33,759 nucleotides of DNA, taken from positions 1-33,759 of IMG/VR virus record IMGVR_UViG_3300025282_000132; one strand, written 5' to 3'. The translations under genes were made by a program, and so were the position numbers. The notes beneath the pieces are model-generated. The model saw only the letters and a list, made by a program, of their open reading frames with translations, ran no database searches and was not told the DNA's origin. Positions 28,559 to 33,759 of this stretch are shown here, piece after piece (the first letter of the stretch is position 1; every line of letters begins with the position of its first letter). Source of the DNA: a virus.

Positions 28559-29401
28559 ATGGCAGCAGGATGGAGAAAAATACTAACTGAAAGTAATACA
28601 GCAACACTAACCAATAAGACAATAGATGCTGATGGTAGCGGAATGGATATATCTAATATAGATGTATCCAATATGAAAGGATCGGCTATCGTGCTTGAAA
28701 GCGAGACTATTGCAAGTAATGATAATGATACTACGCTGGCAACATCAGCAGCAATAATAGATTATGTTACTACTCAAACATCAACAGATATAGATGTAGC
28801 ATCAGATAGCGGGACTATTGATGTCATCCTAAATAGTGAGACTTTAAGTATAGTTGGTACAGCTAATCAGGTTGAGACCAGTGCTACTGGTACCACTGTT
28901 ACATTAGGTCTACCTAGTAATGTAACAATAGGAAATGATCTTACTGTTACTGGAAACCTTGATGTCAATGGAACTACCACTACAATAAATACCACTAACT
29001 TGGAAGTATCTGACACTGTTATGATCCTACATACTGGTGACACTGGTGCATATGCTGGATCTAAGGCAGATTGCGGAATTACATTTGCTGGTACCAATAC
29101 AGGAACGCCTACACAGTCTGAAGTAGGAAAGTTGGTTTGGGATTACACTGGGGGAAATATATACGGTGCTTCAGATACCGCAATTGGTACTTTCGTATTG
29201 GGTATGACAGCTGGTATTGCTACGTTTTCAGACATAAACAATACTAACATAGCTAGCCAAATGCCAGCACTGAGCTGTGGTGGTACTATACTAAGTGCTT
29301 CATCTGGTACGGCATACATAGCAACTGCCACACCGATAGCTGCACAGGATGGCCTGTTAGCATGGAATGGTACTGATCTTTATATTTATGATAGTGATTA
29401 A
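28559..29401 (+). CDS. Tail fibre-like protein (280 aa)
   Basis: 280 residues. It begins MAAGWRKILTES and contains TLTNKTIDADGSG, TIGNDLTVTGNLDVNG and TTTINTTNLEVSDTVMIL, the beta-helical fibre repeats common in phage tail fibres and spikes. It ends in a strand-rich tip (GLLAWNGTDLYIYDSD). AGGGG upstream. Fibres bind host receptors. The N-terminal GWRKIL motif recurs in the 29607 protein. Confidence 0.65.
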   Translation: MAAGWRKILTESNTATLTNKTIDADGSGMDISNIDVSNMKGSAIVLESETIASNDNDTTLATSAAIIDYVTTQTSTDIDVASDSGTIDVILNSETLSIVGTANQVETSATGTTVTLGLPSNVTIGNDLTVTGNLDVNGTTTTINTTNLEVSDTVMILHTGDTGAYAGSKADCGITFAGTNTGTPTQSEVGKLVWDYTGGNIYGASDTAIGTFVLGMTAGIATFSDINNTNIASQMPALSCGGTILSASSGTAYIATATPIAAQDGLLAWNGTDLYIYDSD

Positions 29402-29415
29402 AACAGGGGGAAAAA

Positions 29416-29607
29416 ATGAGTCAATATGTTGGAGCTCAAAACATAACTAGATTGGAGTCTGAATGGGGGATTAGAGATACAGAATTTCTACTCAGACTTA
29501 TAATGACATCAAAAATAGATGGATCTGACCTTGAGGTAGCATCAGATGTTGTTAAAAAGATAAAAGCATTACATGCAAAAATAGTTGGTCAAAAGGTGAC
29601 TATATAA
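29416..29607 (+). CDS. Small helical protein (63 aa)
   Basis: 63 residues, MSQYVGAQNITRLESEWGIR..., helix-rich with a Lys-rich end. AGGGGGAAAAA lies just before the ATG. The last codons overlap the next gene's start (TAATG). It may be a small chaperone or structural part between two fibre genes; not recognised. Confidence 0.5.
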   Translation: MSQYVGAQNITRLESEWGIRDTEFLLRLIMTSKIDGSDLEVASDVVKKIKALHAKIVGQKVTI

Positions 29608-30764
29608 TGGCTGGTTGGAAGAAAATATTATCACAACCTACCTCTGCTGATATAACGGTTCCAGATGATTCAGGTTCAGTAGCTCTTACAGGAACTGCAA
29701 CAACACAGGCATTTACATCTATAAGTACAACGGGCACTAGTTATTTTGGTAATGGTTTTAGTAGTGTAAACTATCTTGAGGGTACTAGTATAGTTAAGCT
29801 TCAGTATAATGGAGCCAGCAGTACAGTTGAATTTGCCTATAATGATGGAATGGATGCTACGAGTGATGGATTAATTAAGTTAGCAGGCCCTGTTGCAACA
29901 GGTGGTGAAACAGGTAACGAACTGATTAGGCTCCCTATTGCCAGTGGAACAGTAGCTCTAACTTCAGATATTACAGGCACAAATAGTGGTACTAATACGG
30001 GGGATGTATGTACAACTAATCATACAGCTGCAGGATATATAACCTCAGTAGCGGATGATACAAGCCCACAACTTGGAGGTACATTGAACCCAAATGGAAA
30101 TAGTATTGCAGGTACCTCATCATTTGAGATTGGCTTGTCTACAGAAAGTGCCAGCAATAAAACCCTTACTATACGATCGCAAAATACAGGGTCAGGCGCT
30201 GGTATATTATGGTTGAATGTGGATGAGATGGCGACATCTAGCGTATTTAAAGATGAGGATACCATGCTATCCAACAGTGATACTGCTATGGCTTCACAGC
30301 AATCTATTAAAGCCTATGTAGATGACAAGACAAAATATCATTACCATTTTATAAAAGTAGGCTTTAACTACAGCTATATAGGTGGGACAAGAGTATTCCT
30401 CCCAACCCCTGGAGCAGAGTCTACAAGAGAGCTTTCTTCAGCTTCTGGTGGCCCAGAAACTTTTACATGGATATGCCCTTACGATGGCACATTAGAAAGG
30501 GTACAAGCAAGGTCAGAAGAAGTATGTGGTAGTAGCATTATTGGTTTTTGGCATACAGCTAATCAAGTAGAAATTGCTGGACCACTGCCGACAAGCGAGG
30601 TTACTGTAAATATGTCGGCTATTGACACCACTTATGAGTTTGACTTTACAGGGGAGACTAATACATTCTCTAAGGGCGATATTATTATGTTTTCTTTTGA
30701 CCCAGCTAATGATGCAAATGATGTTCACTTTATGATAACGCTTAAACTGGATGTTACTACATGA
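29607..30764 (+). CDS. Tail fibre-like protein (385 aa)
   Basis: 385 residues beginning MAGWKKILSQPTSADI. Contains the fibre repeats AFTSISTTGTSYFGNG, ADDTSPQLGGTLNPNGNSIA, TIRSQNTGSGAGILWL, and DTMLSNSDTAMASQQSIKAY, which are hallmarks of phage fibre/collar proteins, followed by a C-terminal beta domain (about 240-385) that would be the receptor-binding tip. Overlaps the next gene by ATGA. Confidence 0.65.
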   Translation: MAGWKKILSQPTSADITVPDDSGSVALTGTATTQAFTSISTTGTSYFGNGFSSVNYLEGTSIVKLQYNGASSTVEFAYNDGMDATSDGLIKLAGPVATGGETGNELIRLPIASGTVALTSDITGTNSGTNTGDVCTTNHTAAGYITSVADDTSPQLGGTLNPNGNSIAGTSSFEIGLSTESASNKTLTIRSQNTGSGAGILWLNVDEMATSSVFKDEDTMLSNSDTAMASQQSIKAYVDDKTKYHYHFIKVGFNYSYIGGTRVFLPTPGAESTRELSSASGGPETFTWICPYDGTLERVQARSEEVCGSSIIGFWHTANQVEIAGPLPTSEVTVNMSAIDTTYEFDFTGETNTFSKGDIIMFSFDPANDANDVHFMITLKLDVTT

Positions 30765-30997
30765 TACAAAGTATAGAAGAGATAGCAACTTGGACATCTG
30801 CGCCATCTTACAGTAGTAACAATGCAACCTTAAGAGCTACAACTACAGTAACAGCTAGTAAGGCTTATACAACAACAGAACAAACCATGTCTGTCAGCCT
30901 GAATAAAGGTGATTTAATCATACCAGGCTTTCAATATATGCTAGGTACTTCTGCTAAGTGGTATGGAACATTAACAATAGTAATTAAAGAAGCATAA
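30761..30997 (+). CDS. Small beta-rich protein (78 aa), possible fibre tip accessory
   Basis: 78 residues, Thr/Ser/Ala-rich strands (NATLRATTTVTASKAYTTTE, SVSLNKGDLIIPGFQYMLGT). The ATG overlaps the fibre stop, so it is coupled to the fibre gene. It resembles the C-terminal beta domain of the fibre and may cap or decorate it; inference only. Confidence 0.5.
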   Translation: MIQSIEEIATWTSAPSYSSNNATLRATTTVTASKAYTTTEQTMSVSLNKGDLIIPGFQYMLGTSAKWYGTLTIVIKEA

Positions 30998-31016
30998 TGA
31001 TAAAAGGAGTTATGAA

Positions 31017-31196
31017 ATGACAGTGACAGTAATTAGACACAGAAATCCAAATGAGGATGCCGATAGCGTCTCTAATTCTTACGCTAAAGCTGTGAAAGAT
31101 GCTATAGCCAGTGCGACAACTGGCAATATACAAATCTCTTCAGCATGGGATGCAGCTAGTGGGTCAATCATTACCACTATATTAGATTTTACGTAG
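31017..31196 (+). CDS. Small hypothetical protein (59 aa)
   Basis: 59 residues, MTVTVIRHRNPNEDADSVSN..., with a helix and a final strand. AAAGGAG lies nine bases upstream. Followed after two bases by the holin-like gene. Function unknown. Confidence 0.55.
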   Translation: MTVTVIRHRNPNEDADSVSNSYAKAVKDAIASATTGNIQISSAWDAASGSIITTILDFT

Positions 31197-31198
31197 TG

Positions 31199-31351
31199 AT
31201 GGTCGATACACTGAGGACATCAGCGGCAGGAATAGGAGGCTTTTGGCTTTCTATGTGGGGGTGGCTACCAGAGACAGTAAGTTTATCTGTAGGTATAGCT
31301 ACTTTCATTTATCTTATTATAAAGATAAGCAAGGAACTGAAAACAACGTAG
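31199..31351 (+). CDS. Putative holin (50 aa)
   Basis: 50 residues, MVDTLRTSAAGIGGFWLSMW..., with a central hydrophobic region (about 10-20) and a second one (about 28-41, SLSVGIATFIYLII), ending in a basic KISKELKTT tail. This size and layout fit small class II-type phage holins (T7 gp17.5-like). Holins permeabilise the inner membrane to trigger lysis. The endolysin itself is not identified within this window; the transglycosylase-like protein at 17796 has no export signal. Confidence 0.55.
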   Translation: MVDTLRTSAAGIGGFWLSMWGWLPETVSLSVGIATFIYLIIKISKELKTT

Positions 31352-31360
31352 GGAGAAACT

Positions 31361-32137
31361 ATGGCTAAGAACAAGGTGAGAAGAGCTATCATAACACCTG
31401 ATAAGCACTTCCCTTATGAAGATAAGCCAGCAATACAAGCTTTAATAAAAGCTATAAAGCTTGTAAAACCAGACATTTATGTAGATCTGGGTGATGTTGG
31501 GGAATGGGAATCAGTATCAATGTGGAAGTGGAAAAGAAGGAAACAGCCACCGCTAGAAGTAATGATACCTGATATAGAAAAGGATATCGAAGACGTTAAC
31601 AGAGGAATGGATCTAATAGATCGTGCCTTAGATAAGGTTAATTGTAAAGAGAGACACTTTACAGAAGGTAACCATGATAATTGGCTTAACAGGTTTGTAG
31701 AACGATATCCTTATTTGCCACAATTTAGAGCTAGAAAGGCTCTAAGATTAGATGAAAGAGGCTATAAATACCATCCTTTTGGTAAGTTTTTAAAGATAGG
31801 TAAATTGTTTTTTTACCACGGACATCAATATGGAGGTCAATATCATGCAGCAAATCACCTGCGAAAACTTGGGTGTAACGTTATGTATGGTCACTGGCAC
31901 GATTTACAACAAATGTCTGCTACCCATATGGATGGACCTAAGTCAGCTTGGAGTATAGGATGCCTAAAGGATATGAGTATGGAATCAAATCTTTGGCTAG
32001 ATGGTAGGCGTATTAATTGGGCTCATGCCTTTGCTATTGTAGACTTTTATGGTAAAGGGTTGTTTACAGTTAATGTAGTACAAATAATAGATGGTAAATG
32101 CTCCATCAGGGGGCAACTTATAGATGGGAATAAATAA
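31361..32137 (+). CDS. Calcineurin-like metallophosphoesterase
   Basis: 258 residues. Motifs of the family in order: TPDKHF (D14, H16), LGDV (D45), EGNHDN (GNHD 103-106), FFYHGHQYG (H153, H155) and YGHWHD (177-181), all metal-binding ligands. It would hydrolyse phosphomonoesters or diesters; the substrate is unknown. It has no signal peptide. It lies between the holin-like gene and another membrane protein gene, so a role in nucleotide or DNA metabolism at late times, or in lysis-time regulation, is open. GGGAGA precedes the ATG. Confidence 0.85.
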   Translation: MAKNKVRRAIITPDKHFPYEDKPAIQALIKAIKLVKPDIYVDLGDVGEWESVSMWKWKRRKQPPLEVMIPDIEKDIEDVNRGMDLIDRALDKVNCKERHFTEGNHDNWLNRFVERYPYLPQFRARKALRLDERGYKYHPFGKFLKIGKLFFYHGHQYGGQYHAANHLRKLGCNVMYGHWHDLQQMSATHMDGPKSAWSIGCLKDMSMESNLWLDGRRINWAHAFAIVDFYGKGLFTVNVVQIIDGKCSIRGQLIDGNK

Positions 32138-32388
32138 TGGATGTACTTGGTATAGTAGAAACATTGGGAGTACCGATAGCAGTCTCTATAGGACTGGGAT
32201 ACGCTCTGATGTATCTAATAAAGTTTATAACCAAGGATGTTACATCTGATATAAAAGGTCTATATGAGATCATAGTGAAGTTAATAGATAGCAATAGACA
32301 GGCAAAAGACGAAGTAAAGAAAACGATGACTGCAGTACAGGTCATCAAGGACATAGTTATTAAACTGTTTAAAGGGGAAAGAAAGTGA
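32137..32388 (+). CDS. Single-span membrane protein with cytoplasmic helix (83 aa)
   Basis: 83 residues: N-terminal span (VETLGVPIAVSIGLGYALMY, about 8-28), then a charged helix (about 40-75). The architecture resembles BhlA/UviB-type holin-associated peptides. The ATG overlaps the phosphoesterase stop (TAATG). Part of the probable lysis region. Confidence 0.55.
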   Translation: MDVLGIVETLGVPIAVSIGLGYALMYLIKFITKDVTSDIKGLYEIIVKLIDSNRQAKDEVKKTMTAVQVIKDIVIKLFKGERK

Positions 32389-32645
32389 ATATATACGATA
32401 ATATCAAAAGACTAGAGCAGAAAGTATCTGAGCTAGAAACACTAATAAAGGAGAAACATAATGCCAGCGATAATAGCATTCATAACAAAGACATTTCTAA
32501 CGGAAGTAATGTTAAAGAGGTTAGTGATAGTACTAGGGGATTATCTGGTAGCAAGCTCGACAAACAAGTTGGACGACAAGCTATGGAATCAAGTAAAAAA
32601 GACTCTAGACAAGTAAGTGGCAAAGCAAAACTTACAACTAAATAA
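32385..32645 (+). CDS. Coiled-coil protein with disordered tail (86 aa)
   Basis: 86 residues from a GTG overlapping the previous stop (GTGA). The first 25 residues (NIYDNIKRLEQKVSELETLI) form a clear coiled coil; the rest is Ser/Asn/Lys-rich and low in complexity, and lies over another gene (32461-32616) in a different frame. The tail composition may be dictated by the overlapping gene. Confidence 0.5.
   Translation: MNIYDNIKRLEQKVSELETLIKEKHNASDNSIHNKDISNGSNVKEVSDSTRGLSGSKLDKQVGRQAMESSKKDSRQVSGKAKLTTK
32461..32616 (+). CDS. Small conserved-looking phage protein nested in the 32385 gene (51 aa)
   Basis: 51 residues, MPAIIAFITKTFLTEVMLKR..., ending NKLDDKLWNQVKKTLDK. AAGGAGAAACATA before the ATG is a strong signal. 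The pattern 'hL...hhLGdYLV.ss.NKLDDkhW..vKk.Ld' occurs in short phage proteins near lysis or tail genes. It is read in a frame different from the surrounding 86-aa gene, and its stop is directly followed by the in-frame start of the next gene. Confidence 0.65.
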   Translation: MPAIIAFITKTFLTEVMLKRLVIVLGDYLVASSTNKLDDKLWNQVKKTLDK

Positions 32646-33759
32646 GTTTAGCGGAGGAATAAATACTGTAGACTCTAATAGGGCGCTTGCAGATGATCAA
32701 ACACCCTTTGCTAAAAACTGTGATGTTTCAAAAGAAGGAAGGATAGGAGTCCTTGGAAATGCATTAACTTCTTATGGTAATGTTAATGACTCTACTGCTG
32801 TAGGAGATCCTGGATATGGACTATTTGTTTTTAGTCATGATTATGATATGCTGGAAAATGGTGATAGTAATTCCGGTGCACTAAAGACGCCAGCAAATGT
32901 AAGCACAACATATATATGTAAGGCAACTAGTACAGGTATTTCTGTATATGATAAGGTCAATGGTTTCTGGTATAATGACCTTATAACCTTTGATGATACT
33001 GCAAATGCAAATGATCCATTGCCTATATTTTACATGGCTGATGGTGCGCTAAGGGTATGTGATGCTAACAGTCCTGATGATGCAGTAAAATGGCTAGGAC
33101 ATATAAAGAGATCTCTATTTGAAACCGGTTTACAGTATAATGGATGGTTTACACAGGATGCGCAACTTAACTCCGATACAATAGCCAACACAAATTCAGT
33201 TGGAGATGGATTCCCACTACATGTCACTATCAGGCATAGCGCTACTGATAATACCTTTACTTCTGGAGATAGTGCAAATGTTAATGTTTTTACTACATGG
33301 GTAGAGGATACTTCAACTACACCTATAGCTACATGGAGTGCTGGTGGTGACTATCAGCTATGGGCCAGTGGGCTATATGATACGTCAAGACAAGAGGGTC
33401 CATTAGTAGACATAGGATCAATGGGGGCCCCACCTGGATCATCTGGTGCCTCTTCTCTTAAGCTTGGTATAGATATTGATATAACGGCTACGCCATCAGA
33501 TGTCTTAAATCCTAGGATGATTGGCCTTCGGATATACTATTCTAATAATAGAGACGCAGTAGAAACAGCATACCAACTGGTTGAGGTTGATTTTGTTAAA
33601 GGAGTAAAGAAGACAGGTGGTACTGGGTATACAGCTTTTGGTGCTACTGGGGATGTATATTCAGTGCCAAGTACCATGACTGCAACCGCCAGCAATGTTA
33701 TTGAATTTATAGACCCACCATTTGCTGCAACGTATGATGCTAAGAATGGACATTATTCT
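32617..33759 (+). CDS. Large virion (tail/neck) protein, truncated by window end
   Basis: 381 codons, open at the right edge, from GTG 32617 immediately after the previous TAA; no good SD is seen, so translation may be by re-initiation. The N terminus (NKFSGGINTVDSNRALADDQ, TPFAKNCDVSKEGRIGVLGN) is the F-GG-hN...L...Q...hxNh......R..h pattern of phage tail tubular/stopper proteins (T7 gp12 or P22 gp10-like). The remainder is beta-rich. The C-terminal domain is outside the window. Confidence 0.7.
   Translation, partial: MAKQNLQLNKFSGGINTVDSNRALADDQTPFAKNCDVSKEGRIGVLGNALTSYGNVNDSTAVGDPGYGLFVFSHDYDMLENGDSNSGALKTPANVSTTYICKATSTGISVYDKVNGFWYNDLITFDDTANANDPLPIFYMADGALRVCDANSPDDAVKWLGHIKRSLFETGLQYNGWFTQDAQLNSDTIANTNSVGDGFPLHVTIRHSATDNTFTSGDSANVNVFTTWVEDTSTTPIATWSAGGDYQLWASGLYDTSRQEGPLVDIGSMGAPPGSSGASSLKLGIDIDITATPSDVLNPRMIGLRIYYSNNRDAVETAYQLVEVDFVKGVKKTGGTGYTAFGATGDVYSVPSTMTATASNVIEFIDPPFAATYDAKNGHYS

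Noticed and set aside
1-33759. Integrated prophage with attachment sites
   Set aside because: No integrase, repressor, attachment-site repeat or host gene is visible; the window may be wholly phage.

Overview
This window is part of a tailed double-stranded DNA phage genome (Caudoviricetes). It carries a terminase small and large subunit, a P22-type portal, a scaffold, an HK97-fold-like major capsid protein, head-tail connectors, fibre-like proteins and a lysis region. The DNA is AT-rich. Genes are densely packed with ATGA/TAATG stop-start overlaps and strong AAGGAG ribosome binding sites. The best promoter is a sigma70-type TTGACA-N17-TATATT. Together these suggest a phage of an SD-using, sigma70-using bacterium, probably proteobacterial. 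The host cannot be named from sequence alone. No integrase, repressor or bacterial housekeeping gene is seen.

The layout is two divergent arms that meet at about 12.4-12.6 kb. The left arm (1-12370) is read leftward. It holds many tiny genes, two regular tRNA genes (Tyr-GTA, Met-CAT), at least two strongly structured non-coding regions (about 4846-5140 and about 10542-12060), and a dispersed set of genes that looks like a ubiquitin-like protein conjugation pathway. The right arm (12589-33759) is read rightward. Its order is small membrane/coiled-coil genes, TerS, two small genes, a putative ADP-ribosyltransferase-type effector, TerL, a lytic transglycosylase-like protein, portal, scaffold, major capsid, connectors, fibre-like proteins, a holin-like lysis cluster with a metallophosphoesterase, and a truncated virion gene at the right edge.

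The most interesting content is the left arm. A ThiS/ubiquitin-like beta-grasp protein with an internal Gly-Gly followed by an 18-residue tail (7714-7968) lies upstream of a 677-residue protein with an E2-like His-Pro-Tyr ... Ile-Cys-Arg-Gly-Asn signature (5549-7582). Further along are a Cys-rich zinc-finger protein (2249-2968), a JAB/JAMM metallopeptidase with all metal and catalytic residues (1302-2234), and an E1/ThiF-type adenylyltransferase (649-1302). The parts for maturation (JAB removing the tail), activation (E1), transfer (E2-like) and perhaps target choice (zinc finger) are therefore all present in one phage. The assignments of E1, JAB and Ubl are motif-based and fairly firm. The E2 call is plausible and the E3 idea is speculative.

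The second notable feature is about 1.5 kb without a credible gene (10514-12100). It is full of complementary arms, contains a duplicated hairpin and two tRNA-like elements, and sits in a phage tRNA/small-gene region. This is the setting in which giant ornate phage RNAs of the GOLLD/ROOL kind are known. A second structured RNA (4846-5140) is closed by a perfect 15-bp stem and a perfect 10-bp stem. No database search was possible, so family membership of these RNAs is untested.
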